Positions 22,608 to 35,900 of a stretch of DNA of 64,000 nt are shown here, piece after piece. How positions within the stretch are numbered: the stretch's first letter is position 1; each line of letters opens with the position of its first letter. The position numbers and the translations under genes are program-made. The stretch comes from Lojkania enalia (Eukaryota > Ascomycota > Dothideomycetes > Pleosporales), in the NCBI GenBank assembly GCA_010094045.1, contig ML986769.1, forward strand, positions 31,491-95,490. The letters run 5' to 3'. The notes under the pieces are model-generated. The model was not told where the DNA came from and ran no database searches. It worked only from the letters and a program-made list of their open reading frames with translations.

Positions 22608-24621
22608 AGGGTTTATCCTATAATCTTTCTCTAACCGAGGGTACCCTTCGCTATTTTCTAGTAAATATATTAAAGGCTTATAAGAAGTCTACTTCTACTT
22701 ATTAAGATTTTATAGCTACTAAGAAAGAGGAGATTTATTATCTTAAGGAATCTGCGCGTTGCTGTTATATAGCTCTTTCTTATCTAGAGTATACTAAGAA
22801 GTACGTCTATTCTTTAAAGGAGTATAGTCTAGATCTTAGGAAACGAGAGGTAAAGTTAATAGAAGAGTAAGAGAAGTTGGAGGAAGAGGAGAGGAGGTCT
22901 GTCAGGTCTAAGGCACCTTCTACTATTATTCTGAGTTCTATATAAGAGGCTTCTTCTATATTACTACTACTATTACTTTCTAACTAGGCTCTACTTAATA
23001 ACCTATTATTCTAGCCCTCTAGTAAAACTCCTTTAACTTCGTAGTATAGTTAGTTAGATTCTATACTAGTTTCTATAAACTTTCCTCCTATAAGTATCTT
23101 TTCTATTTTACTAGATACTTCTACTAACATCTAAACCGCCTTTTTACTAGTATATATTCTACTTTATATTCCTATTCCGGTTCTATATTAATAGCTTCTT
23201 ATAGTAGTATATTATTTAGCGCTAGTTCTAGTTTTAACTTATAAAATACTAGGTGTATTTTTATATTATTTAGTAGCCTTAATTTAAAATTTATAGGTCT
23301 AACCTATTCTTTAATTAAAAATAGTCCTATCTTTTTATAATCTAGCTTTTTTATAGGTCTTTTAGTCTTTAAGTTTTTTGTTAATAAGAAAACTTTACCC
23401 CCCTTTTTAAAGGTTAGTTCTTTAATCCTTAACTTATTAGCTTATTCTACTATTTTAAGGTTTCTTAACTAAATCTTTTCCTTAAACTAATTATAGATTT
23501 CTTTTATTTTCTTAGCTTTCTAGTCTACTAGTAGAACTGGAAATTTCTTCTTATTCTATTCCTAATATATAATAGCTTTCTATTTATAGTTAGCTTTAAG
23601 AGTATAATCCCTATAGTACTTTAGGTTATTCTATTATAAACTATCTATACTATAGGTAATAGTTTAACCTAATTATCTTACTATTTATTAATATATATTC
23701 TTAAATAAGTTTCTAGATTCTAGTTAACTTATTCTATCTAACCGTTTATCTATAGGTAGAAACTAGTTAATATCTATTATTAGATTCCTATCTTTCTTAT
23801 CTATTTCTACTAATATTTAGATGTAAATAACTTATCTCTATCTAAAGTAATATATTTTAGAACTCTATACTCTATAAATACTATATATAATAGTTTATGT
23901 ACTAGTTTAAGTACTATTATTATTTCTAATACTAGTCTAAAGTATATATATTTTATTAGTTAATCTACTATATTTATAATTATATTATATCTTTATCTTA
24001 ACCCTAGTTCTACTAATTCTAGTAACTTAGTTATAAAATCGATTGTAATCTATTCTTATAGTTCTTTTAGTACTTCTAATAGCTGTAAGAATCTATAAAG
24101 CTTATATCTCGTAGCCTTATTCTTTCTATATTCTAAATACTTATAGAGTATATTTTATACTTCTTTTCTTATATTAGTAAGGATAAAACTCTTTCTTAAC
24201 CTTTACTCTATTTCTACTATCTCTAGGTATCTCTATTCTAGTAATTTATATAATTCTTTTATTATCTACTATTATATATATAGATATATATATAGTTATT
24301 TCTAAGTTATATTTTTAATTACTTTTACTTCTTTATTACTTATTAGATATTACTCTACTATCTATATATCTCTTAGCTTTTATTACTAAGCTTACTCTAG
24401 TATAGTTAATTTTATAACTTAGGCAACTTATAGGTAGTTATATATAAGAAATCTATCCGATTTTTATTTTAGGATTACGTCTCTTTTATACCTTTTCTTA
24501 ATTATATAGTTAGCTCTATAACTTAGTACGTCTGTAGCTGCATTTTCTAATCCTTTCTAGTATATTATCCTAAAGTTGTAGTCTACTAGTTATTCTACCT
24601 ATTATATTTATCTTTCTATAA
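22608..24621 (-). pseudogene. Gypsy B pol fragment: integrase end and chromodomain
   Basis: On the minus strand a degraded form of the integrase HPQTDGQTER region is readable at about 23,735-23,760. A chromodomain-like stretch (EYKVEYIL followed by RR and later KYLVK) lies at about 23,085-23,180. This puts Gypsy B among the chromoviruses. The frame is full of TAA/TAG. The fragment is separated from the reverse transcriptase part by the Gypsy A insertion. Confidence 0.75.
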
Positions 24622-24626
24622 ATTCT

Positions 24627-24963
24627 TATTACGGACATCCCTATAGAAACCCCCGCACTAGACCTAATTAAGATCTAAGACTCTATATAGCTGGAAGAAC
24701 GAGGCTAATATAAGGCACGTGACGCGCTTAGTAGCTCAGTTAACTGAGCAACTGAGTAAGAAGAAATAATAAGGGAACTAAATTGTATTTAACGACCTTA
24801 CGACTCTAATCTTTATAGCTCTTTATAGTCAACTTAAATATCCTTTATACACTCTACTTACGCACTTCTATTATAAGCTTATAAGAATAATACGCCTCGC
24901 AGCACGTGATTACTCTTAGTTATTACCCCGCTCTATACCTGGCCAACTAGAAGGGCCGTTATA
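24627..24963 (+). repeat. Gypsy A 5' LTR
   Basis: 337 bp, the same length as 31,096-31,432. The first half differs from the LTRs of copy A' while the last part is closely shared. Confidence 0.92.
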
Positions 24964-27900
24964 CTTTAACTACCCTCGTAAGGCTAGAAGAAGTAAGACC
25001 AGTTAGACTACCCTGGTTATAAGGAAAGAGATACCTTTAGTAAGTAATATAGGAAACTCACGCAAGCAGAATGTTGGGATTAGCTAGTAAGGCTACCTCT
25101 TCGGAGGTAGGTATAACAACTATATTTATAAGAATGTAGAACGAATTAGCGTAATAATAGGAACAGCTAGTTCTAGTAGATAAATAGATAAGAAGCTTAA
25201 AGGAGACTTAGAACAGCCTTCTCGAAAGTCTTAAAGGAATATAAAGAATAGTTAATAGTAAATAAGGGATAGGACTTATAAGAATTATCTAAAAACTTAA
25301 GTAAGTCGAAAGAATACTACTAATAATATATTACTAACAATAAATTAAACTAGTACTACTTAATAAGTTTAACGGAACTAGGTCTAAGCTTAAAGGATTC
25401 CTAGTAGTAGTAAGGATCTATATTAACGCTAACCTCGATATTATTTAATATAAGAATAAGAAAGTACTATTTATAGGAGTATATTTAACGGGTAAACTAC
25501 TCGACTAGTTCCAGTCCTTCCTAATAGATTTTAAGAACTATGCGGAAGAATACTAGAAGAGCGAAACTAAGGTAATATTTACAAGTCTAGTATACTTCTA
25601 ATAGAAACTCAAACTAGCGTTTAGAGATATTGACGAAGTACGAGCAGTAGAAGATAGACTCTACGACCTAGTTTAACTGGGATCTATTACCTCGTATATA
25701 TTAAGCTTTTAACAGCTCTCGAATAAAGTTGTATAGGACGACTATAATATAATAGTAAAGTTCTGTAGAGGATTAAAAATAGAAATAAGAAGAGTAATAA
25801 TATATATAGAGCAACCGCGGGACCTAGCGTTATACTTCTAACTAGTAAAGAGAATTAATAATAAACTATACTAGTTTAAAAATAAGGAAAGATAAGCGTA
25901 CTACTAAAGGGTATACTTTTTAGTAAAAGCTACCAATGCGGGCGGACCTATAGATCTAAACGCTACTAGAGAAAAGAAGCCTAAGTTACAGGCGACTCAG
26001 GAAAAGAAGACTTAAAAGAAAGATATTAAGTACTACAATTATTAGAAACTAGAATATATAGTAAAGGAATATTGAAGTAAAAAGAAAGAAAAGAAAAACC
26101 GGCCTATAGAAGATAAACCGCAGGAAGCAGGTAAAGAAAAACTAGCTGTAACTATAGAATATAGAACCTTATATTAGTTCTTCTATAACGAAGATGAGTA
26201 TTAAATATACTAACAACTTAAAGAAGCTATAGGGTATTAGCTTTAGAAGAAAACGTAACTTACAGCAACGTAGGAACGTATAAAAAGGTAGCTAGAAGAA
26301 GTTTAGGAAATATTAGACGAGGATAAAGAAATAAATACCCCGTTACAAATAGAAGAAGCTACTACTAGAGTACTAACACCTAAACCAGCACCTAGAGTAT
26401 ATTCTATATACCGATAAGGAATAATCGAGTATAAATAGAGAACCCCGGCTCCTATAGCTACCCTATAAGAAGAACTACCTATAAGATTCTATAATAAAAA
26501 TAGACTAGAATAAGACATTATCAACGTTTACGAAGAGTAGTAAAATACCTACCCTAGGGAAATCCGCTTCTTATACTTCTAAAAGTGGATAGAAACTATA
26601 AAGGTAGTAGAAGAGCACCTTAATATAATAGACTGGGACAAGGCTGCGTATATAGTACGGAAAGTAGTAGCCTTCTTACAAAGTAAAATACTAGTAAAAT
26701 ACTAGGTACTAAAGGCATCGCGATATAAATAAGAATAGGATTATTAGGTTAGAGAAGATAATAACCCCTATATAAACTAACACCACCTAGTATATTTTAA
26801 GATAGTATAGATATCGTATATTAAACAATAATATAAGGCCTACTAAAGAAGAAAAGAAAATACAGGTATATAGCTAAGACGACTAAATAAAGATAAAGTA
26901 CTAGGAAACCCTATAAAGTAAGAAGCTATAATAGAATAGGAAGTTACTAAATAAACCTAAAACTATATAGTACTTGAACCTAGACTTCTACTACCTAAAG
27001 TATATATTAGAGGAAGGCTATAATATAAATGCCTAGAACGGAAATATCCGAAATATATATTTATAAAAGAAGTAATAGCCTACTAACTTAAGACAACTCA
27101 GCTATATAGAAATATAAGAGAATACCACCTTACAACACCCGGACGGTACTATAACTATAAAGTATATATACTTATTAATAGTAGAGTAATAAAGAATTTT
27201 ATAGCTAGCAACTATATCGCTAGAAAAGGAATATCTATAATATAACTAGAACGACCTTATACAATTTAAACTATAGAAGGGAAAGATTTCTAGAAGAAAG
27301 TTATATATACTATAGAACTAGGAGAGTTCGAAATTCCAGGAATAACCCGATAAGGACAAATATTCTAAATTATAGAAATTACCAACTATAATATTATCCT
27401 AGAAATTCTATAGTTAAGAAAAGAAAACTTTTAGATAAATTAGTAAACGGGACGAATCATCCTTAAAAACTCTAGCTAACTAATTAAGGAATAACTTGCT
27501 GTAATAGTAAAAGAAGTAGTAAAAGAATTATTCCTAATAGGAAACGTATTATATAGCATACCTAAGGAATACTAATATTTGATAAAACAGCTCTAAGAAC
27601 TACTATAATACCTACCTAAATATAGAGAATACAATTATAAAATTAAATTATAACTAGAAAAAGAACCTAGATACGGACCAATATATAGCCTAATACTAAG
27701 GGAAACAGAGGCTCTAGAATAATATATAGACGAACACCTAAAGAAAGGAATAATTAGAGAATTAAATTTACTAGTAGTATACTCTATATTCTTCGTAGAT
27801 AAGAAAGGAATAACCGACCTATAAATATATATTAATTATCGCACCCTTAATAATATTATAATTAAGGATTAATATCCTCTACCACTTATTCGTGATTTAA

Positions 27901-30900
27901 GAAACTAATTAAGAGAAGCTACCATCTTTATAAAATTAGATATCTAGAACGCGTACTATTAAATCTATATTAAAGAAGGAGATAAATAGAAAATAGCATT
28001 TAGAATAAAAAAGGGACTCTTTAAATATCTAGTTATACTATTCGGACTTACTAATACACTAGCCACCTTCTAAAAACGAATCGATAAGGTATTAAGACCC
28101 TATCTCAGACGATTCTATATAGTATATTTAAATGACGTTCTTATGTATTTAAAAATAAAATAGGAATATAAAGAATATATTAAATAAGTACTATGCGTAT
28201 TATAAGTAGTAAAACTATACCTTAAAATAAGGAAATACAAATTCTATACTACGAGAATAGACTACTTAGGATTTATTATCGAACTAGGACAATTATAAAT
28301 AGACCTAAATAAATTAGTAGCAATTAAAAACTAGCTAACCCTAAAATTAGTTAAAGATGTCTAATTCTTTATAGGATTTTATAACTTCTATTAAACCTTT
28401 ATTAACGATTAGAGTGATATAACTATACCCCTAACTTAACTATTAAAGAAAAATATCACCTTTATATAGGGAAACGAATAAGAAAAAGCCTTCTAAGAAG
28501 TTAAGAAACAATTTTAGCAAGAACCGGTACTAAAACTCCACGACCTAGAAAAGAAAGCTCTTATAGAAACTAATATATTAGGAATAAGAATAGCTGGAAT
28601 CCTTATACAAATCTATAATAGGAAACGATATCTAGTAGTATACTATTTACGAAAACTTATACTAGTAGAGATGAATTATAATATATATAACTAAGAACTC
28701 CTAGCTATTATAGCATGCTTTAAAGAATAGCGTGTATACCTATAAGGAGTAAAATAGTAAACCGAAGTCTATTACGATTATAAAAACCTTACTACCTTTC
28801 TTACTACTAAAACTCTTACCCCTAGACAGGTTAGATAGTTATAAGAACTAGCTATATTTAACTTTAAAATTATCTATATTAGCAGAAGATAAAATTAACA
28901 AGTAGATGTATTAAGCAGACTACTAGGATACGAGTAAGAAAAAGGAACTATAGCTATACTACTAAGAAGATAATAAGATAGAAGTATAGTATATAATTAC
29001 TTAAGGCTCGCAGTAATAACTATTACTAAAGAAGTAAACTAGATAACTCTAATTAGATTAGTAATAAACGGAGTACCCGAAGAACTCTAAGAATAAGAAC
29101 TAAAATAGATAGATAGGCTATTATATATCTACAACCGAATCTATATACTAGCTAAGATTAGAAGAGAATTTATCAGATAATTTTATAAAGCTTCTACCTA
29201 CGGATACTAAGGAACTGAAAAAACGCTAGAACGAATCCTTAGGGGATTCTACTTTCCTAAAGTAAGGGAATAGGTAAAGAATATACTACGGGAATACGTA
29301 GACTATTAACAAAATAAATCTAATAGATATATACCTTATAGACTATTATAAAACCTAAAAATACTAACCGGGCTATAGATAGAAGTTACTATAGACTTTA
29401 TCGTTAAACTACTAAAGTTAAGAGACTACCCGAAGGGAGAAGTATATAACTCTATTATAATAATTATAGATAGACTTATAAAATACATCTACTTTATCCC
29501 CTATAATAAAGCGTTATTAGTAGAATAAGTTGTAAACATCTTTCTAAAATAGATCGTAGTATAGTATAGAGTACCCTAGAAGATAATTATAAACTAAGAT
29601 ACTAAGTTTACTTTAAAGTTTTGGTAAATAATTATAAACTTACTAGGAATTAAATATAAAATATCTACGGTATTTTACCTATAGATAGATAGATAGAATA
29701 AATAAACTAAATAGTAGAGTAATACTTATAGTACTACCTCAACTATAAATAAAATAATTAGGTAATACTACTACTAATAGCGCAACTCGCGTATAATAGT
29801 ACTATATATAGTATAACCGGAGTATTACTATTTATAGTAAACTATAGGTATAAACTAAAAATATATAATACCCTAATTAAAGTAGTATTATAAATACCCT
29901 AAGTATAAGAACGAGTTAAGATTATTTAATAAATATAAGACTTACTAAAGAAAGATCTCTAGTTCCTATAATATACTATAAAGAAATACTATAATAAGAA
30001 ATATAAATAACCACCTTACTTTAAGAAGGGAGAAAAAGTTTAGCTACTAAGACGAAATATTTAAAGTAAATAACTAAGCAGTAAACTAGACTATATTAAA
30101 ATCGGACTATATAAGATCGAAGAATAAATATTACCCGTAAACTATCAACTTAAATTACCTATAACTATAAAAATCCACCTAACCTTCTATATTATACTTA
30201 TAGAAAAGGCACCTTAAAATACTAAACTAGTAGTATATAACGTAGACGTGTATAGAGAAGACTAGAAATAGGAAGTTAAGAAAATAATAAGATATAAAAT
30301 ATAAAATAGTAAATAATACTATTTAATAAAATAGTTAGGAATAGATAAATACGGGAATCTATAGAATAATACCTAGAAGCTAAAAGAAAACTTTAACCCT
30401 ACAGCGTTATAGGTATATTATAAAATCTAAATTTACGAAGAAAACCTAGAGATAGAGTAGTAGGATTAAATAATATTAGCTGTATTACAGGAGACGACTC
30501 CGCTTTAGAAAGAAGACCCGCCTCGCGATCCGCCTCCTTCTCCTCCTTAAGCTGCTCCTACGCACGTTTATAACCCTCTACTTACCTATACTTCGCTTGT
30601 TTACAAATTTTATAAAGACGCTGAATCTTTATATAAGCTACCGCCACCTTATTAAGAAGTTACTCTAACTCCTCCTAGGCTAGATAGATTTCCTCCTCTA
30701 GCTTTACAACTTTAGCATCCTGCTTTACTACTAGGAAGAATTAGAAATAAACTAGTATTATAGGACCGTAATATATAAGTAATCTAAGTATCGCGATCCG
30801 CATTATATAACAAACGTATACTAGTATAAAGGTACTCTAAATAATATAACTTTTTAGGTATCTCCTTCTTATCTATCTTATAAGTTAACCCCTTACAGGA

Positions 30901-31095
30901 ATACTAGGAATAAGGTATAATTATTTCACCTAAATAGTCTATACGATTAGTATAATAGTATCTATTTAGAGTTAAACGACGAAGGGGAGGTATTAGGAAT
31001 ATATATAGTCTTAGCGAGAACAGCGTACTAACCCTACTATATACTAGTTTAGAACAGGAAAACTCTCGGGCTAAGAGCTTAAAGGGGGAAGATAG

Positions 31096-31432
31096 TATTA
31101 CGGACATCCTTATAAGAACCCCTGCACTAGACCTAATTAAGATCTAGAACTCTATATAGCTAGAAGAATAAGGCTAATATAAGGTACGTAACGCGCTTAG
31201 TAGTTTAGTTAACTAAGTAACTGAATAAGAAGAAATAATAAGAGAACTAAATTATATTTAACAACCTTACAACTCTAATCTTTGTAGCTCTTTATAGTTA
31301 ACTTAAATATTCTTCGCATACTCTACTTATATACTTCTATTATAAGCCTATAAGAATAATACGCTTTATAGCACGTGATTACTCTTAGTTATTACTCCGC
31401 CTTGTACCTAGCCAACTAGAAGGGCTGTTATA
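31096..31432 (+). repeat. Gypsy A 3' LTR
   Basis: 337 bp, directly after the polypurine tract and directly before the second attct duplication. The differences from the 5' LTR that I scanned are mostly transitions. Confidence 0.92.
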
Positions 31433-32430
31433 ATTCTTTTATTATTATAAAGTATATAAGGTTTTTATAATCTATCTAGACTTTAAATAGATATTTAGTT
31501 TCTATTAAATATACTCGCTATTCTCTTAATATTTTAACAATTGCTAATAGTTCTTTATTATATATATTATAGTTAAGTTCTTCCAGTTTTATTTTCCTTG
31601 AAAAGTAGGCTTATAGCCTCTACTTTCTATCTTCGTCTTACTAGCTTAAGTAAGCGCCTATTACTTTATTTAAAGTATTAGTTTCTACTTAGAATTACTT
31701 CTCTAGGTCTAGCATCCTTAGTATTAATATTAAGATAAAGCAAGCTTTTAGTTCTTTAAAGGCTCTTTATTATACTTCTTACTATTTAAACCCTTTTTCT
31801 TTCTTAGTAATCTCTATTAAGGGTACTACTACTCTAGAGTATCCGCTTATAAATTTTCTATAAAAATTCGCGAAGTTTAAGAAGAATTAGACTTATTTAA
31901 CTAAAGTAGATACTAGCTACTTTAGTATTACTTTAACCTTTTCTTATTCTATTTTAATACTGTTTCTAGATATCCGAAATTCTAGGAACCCTATTTCTAT
32001 CTTATAAAACTCGCATTTTTCTAGAACTATAAGTAGTTTATACTCTTACAATTTTACTAATACTTTTCTAATATATTCCTTATACTCTCTTAGCGATCTA
32101 TTTATATAGACTAGAATATTATCTAGATACGCTATTATAAATATATCTAAATATTCTCTTAACGCGTTATTTATAACCGTTTAAAAGGTTACTAGTACGT
32201 TTATAAATCTAAATAGTATTACTAAATATTTAAAGAGACCTTCTCTTATTTTAAATACTATTTTCTATTTATAGCCCTCCTTTATCTAAATTTAGTAATA
32301 TTCTTCTCTTATATTAAACTTTATAAACTACTTAGTTCCTTATAATTAACTTATAAGTTCTATTATCCTAGATAATAGGTATCTATTCTTAGTTATATTA
32401 TTTAATTGTCTATAATATATATATAACTTT
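31433..32430 (-). pseudogene. Gypsy B pol fragment: reverse transcriptase / RNase H connection
   Basis: On the minus strand the region reads FANFYRKFISGYSR, then PLIEITKKEKGF (about 31,790-31,880), the typical Gypsy stretch after the reverse transcriptase. The polymerase motif Tyr-Leu-Asp-Asn lies at 32,118-32,129 (second Asp changed to Asn). It continues beyond the solo LTR and Copia C1 at 38,369-38,490 with the ..PKYKEYNYKI segment split by Gypsy A'. Confidence 0.8.
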
Positions 32431-32634
32431 TATAGTAAGAGGCGAATCTTATCTTAGGGAGGGAGATGAGGAGCTAAACTGGTTAATTGAAGATGGCCAG
32501 CGGGCCATATTTATGTACATGAAAAAGGGGTATATCAGCTAATATCTAGCGTAATATCCGGTGTAATATCGACCGTAATATCATACGTCGATATTTAATA
32601 CAGCTTGGTAGACTAGCCGAAAATCTCTATAACA
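32431..32634 (-). repeat. solo LTR of the Copia C1 family
   Basis: A 204-bp copy of the C1 LTR flanked by the 5-bp duplication acttt (32,426-32,430 and 32,635-32,639). No internal sequence remains, so the element was lost by LTR-LTR recombination after insertion into Gypsy B. It lies in the same orientation as C1, about 70 bp away. Confidence 0.93.
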
Positions 32635-32701
32635 ACTTTAATTTACTATTTTTTTTAGGTATAAATAATATTAGTAATACTATTTTACTCTAGCTTAGTT
32701 A

Positions 32702-32905
32702 TATGGTAAGAGGCGAATCTTATTTTAGGGAGGGAGATAAGGAGCTGAACTGGTTGATTGAAGATGGCCAGCGGGCTATATTTATGTACATAAAAAAGGG
32801 GTATATTAGCTAATATCTAGCGTAATATCCGGCGTAATATCGACCGTGATATTATACGTCGATATCTAATACAGCTCGGCAGACTAGCCGAAAATCCCTA
32901 TAATA
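32702..32905 (-). repeat. Copia C1 3' LTR
   Basis: 204 bp, plus-strand ends tatggt and ctataata, degraded TG..CA termini. Confidence 0.92.
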
Positions 32906-35900
32906 CACCCCCCTAGCTTTAACTGCGAAGGAGAAGCTGCGTCGAAAAAAATGAAGGTAGATACTATACTAAAAGAGGTAAATTATATAGAGTAACTAGT
33001 AGTAGAGCTAAGTACGCTTGCAGAAATATCAATTTAATGTGATATAGGGTAAGTTATAATCAATTTTTAATCACCCTCTAAGATTCTTATTAGTAATCGA
33101 TTTATTTAGCTGATAGAAATTCCTGAGATTCGATTCTAGCTGAAATATCTTCTATTTTCAGTTGCTTAATAAACCTTTAGTATTATTGCGGCTGTAGAAC
33201 TTTTATAAGGCTGTTAGCTAGTATTAGATTTGTTAGTTGCTAACTGATTGTAAGTTTCTACTCTGCTACTTCTTAACGTAGCTAGTACTGGTGTATATCT
33301 ATATAGCGAAGTTTGGTATTAAAACACTTAGATGGCTTATTTATAATATCTACTATTTATTAATTATCGTAAAGTAGTACTAGTTATATGTTAATATAGA
33401 AGCGCAGTAAGGCGAAGGCCTTCTACTACTACTCTATTTCTAATCCAGCAACTAATAGTACTAATAATTCTGCCTCAGTAGTCGATTTTATAACCGTACG
33501 CTGAATTAAGGCTTTTCAATTAATTAACATTCTAAAAAGTTAAAATATATAGCTGTAGGAACTTCGATAAGTATTAGAATTATTACTAAAGGCTGTATTA
33601 GATATACTATAGAATAGTAATTACTCTACAGGGTTAATATAATTAGTATTACTACTCTAGCTAATAGTAGAGGTGTTTTATATATTATCAGCTGTTACTA
33701 TAATCGCTAAGTACTTCGTACTAATTAAATATCGCTATACCCTTAAGGTAGTATTAATATAATAATTACTAGGGTTCTAGAGGTATTATAATAACATCGA
33801 GTATACTTACGCGATATTAAAGCGTATAAAAACTACAATCCAGGCTAGATAACTAATTAGTTATTAGTAGTAAAATATCCTATTAGAGGATTCCTTAGTA
33901 GCGGCTAGTAGTATATTCTCGTGTAGAGGCGTACTCAGCGCCTTCTTATTAACCGTAATATTAAATCGCGCTGCCACCTTATCAATAAATAAGTCCTATA
34001 GTAGCTAGGTCTTATACTACTATATATCGCGTACGACTTAAACTCCTAGAAACTAATTTAGATCTCCAAGAGATCGAAGTTTATATTTATTACTTAATTA
34101 TAATTCAAATTTCTGCTTAACAGAGATATTTAATAGGTAAACTAGAATTATAATATTATTAATATAAAAGAAGACGATTAGCTTGTCGTTTGCGTATAAG
34201 TAAGATATTTCTAGTACTATTTTAAGGCCTAATTGCCTTAGAGTCCTATCTAGCTTATAATACCAAAGTTTCGGAGCATCCTTAAAACTATATATAGCTT
34301 TCTATAGTTGTAGATATTTTCTATACTTATATATAAAACCTTCTAGTATATAGATATATATTAACCTGTCTAATCAGTAGTTAAGAAACGCGTTAACGAC
34401 ATCGAACTAGTATATATCGAGTTTAAAATAAGTTGCAATCGATATTAGAAAGTAAAAGGTTTATACGGCTAGTATAGCAGTATAGGTATCTCTCTATTAA
34501 GATTGTAGATCGCCGCGTACGACTAATCTAGCCTTAAATTTATATAGAAAACCGTTCTTATTAAATTTATATGCGAATACCTATATTACTAGGAGAATTT
34601 CAGTAGAGTCTTAGAGGATTATTACCTTTTACTAGGTATCTATATCCTTCTACTTCTATAACTCAGCGCGATAGGCCTTATAGAAGCTAGTACCAAAAGG
34701 GTAATTCTTTAGATCCTTATAGTACTTTAGTTCTAGTAGAAGCTGATTGCGATAATATTTTCTAATAGTATAAATTTCCTTTATATAACTTACCGGTATT
34801 AGCTCGCTATTAGATAGTGCTGTAAAAGTAGTAAAGTATAACTAAAGCAGCCTACGGCTATATAGGGACCTACCTCCCTAGATTATATTATCTCTTAATA
34901 CTTAGCTACTAATTTCTTCCCTCTACAGGGCATTATTTGTTCTTTTTAAGAGTATAGAAGTATAAGGAGACGATAGTTACTATCTTTATAGCAAATTATC
35001 ACCAAACGCAGTATCTTTACTATCTACTAGTAGTACTACAGGGGCATCCTAATTCCTTAGTACTAGTACTAGTATTAATTCTAGTATTAGGAGTCCCTAA
35101 TTACTAGTAATATCGTCGATTTATTCTTTAAAAATAGTATTCTCCTGCTAATAGGCCTTCTTACTAATTAAATTGCCTGCTGACTTAGTAGGGATATCTT
35201 AATTAAATAGCCGATTCTTATAGATCGCTTCTACAACTTTAATCGTTTCATTGTTACTACTATTAATAGAGCTCTCAATATCGTTAATTTAAAAAAGAAT
35301 CTTCTCTAGGGATTCTTTTAGCGGATATTCCTCCTCTTTACTAGATATAATATCGCTAAATACAACGTCCCTAGTATTAAATACCTATTTTAGTTTCGGA
35401 ATCAGCACTTAATATATATTCGTACTCCTATATCATAAGAGTTTCCTAATTAGTACCTACGACGCTAGTTTATCGCCTCTTAATAGAGTTTTATCTAAAA
35501 TATACGCTTGTAATTCTATAACCTAAAGGTAAGCAAGAGATAGTTTATAGTTAAAAACGGCCTTATATAGGGTTTTAAATCGAAGGCTTACAATCAGCGT
35601 CCTATTAAGTAGGTATATTGCTGTATAAGCTAATTTATTAGCGTATTTATTAGAAATATTACTTTCTATCGTAAGAGCGCGCGCGCGGGTCATAATTTAG
35701 TATTCTACTTACTCCGCTAGACTATTCTACTTAGGCGTATAAGGCGCGTGAGCTTTAATCGCAATTTCTTAATTAAGTAATACTTCTATAAGTTCTAAAA
35801 AGTTTAAGTTGTTATCTATATAAATATATACGATCTTTCTTTTATACTATCGTTTAATTTTTGCTAATAGTATTTTAAAGGCTTTTACGAGGGTGGATTT

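Larger units (their letters stand above)
24627..31432 (+). mobile_element. Gypsy A: complete Ty3/Gypsy chromovirus
   Basis: It is 6,806 bp with 337-bp LTRs (24,627-24,963 and 31,096-31,432) that start tattacgg, and the target duplication attct at 24,622-24,626 and 31,433-31,437. A polypurine tract (aaagggggaagatag) ends at 31,095. In plus orientation: a gag CCHC knuckle at about 26,031-26,078 with its Cys and His codons turned into Tyr codons; the reverse transcriptase motif at 28,125-28,136 reading Tyr-Leu-Asn-Asp; integrase around 29,390-29,520 (DFIVKL.., then DRLTKY); and a chromodomain at about 30,270-30,400. It is inserted in Gypsy B and is inactive through RIP-type stops. Confidence 0.92.

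Noticed and set aside
30904..31107. 67-codon minus-strand frame near the Gypsy A 3' LTR
   Set aside because: It runs antisense to Gypsy A, overlaps the polypurine tract and LTR, and resembles no protein.
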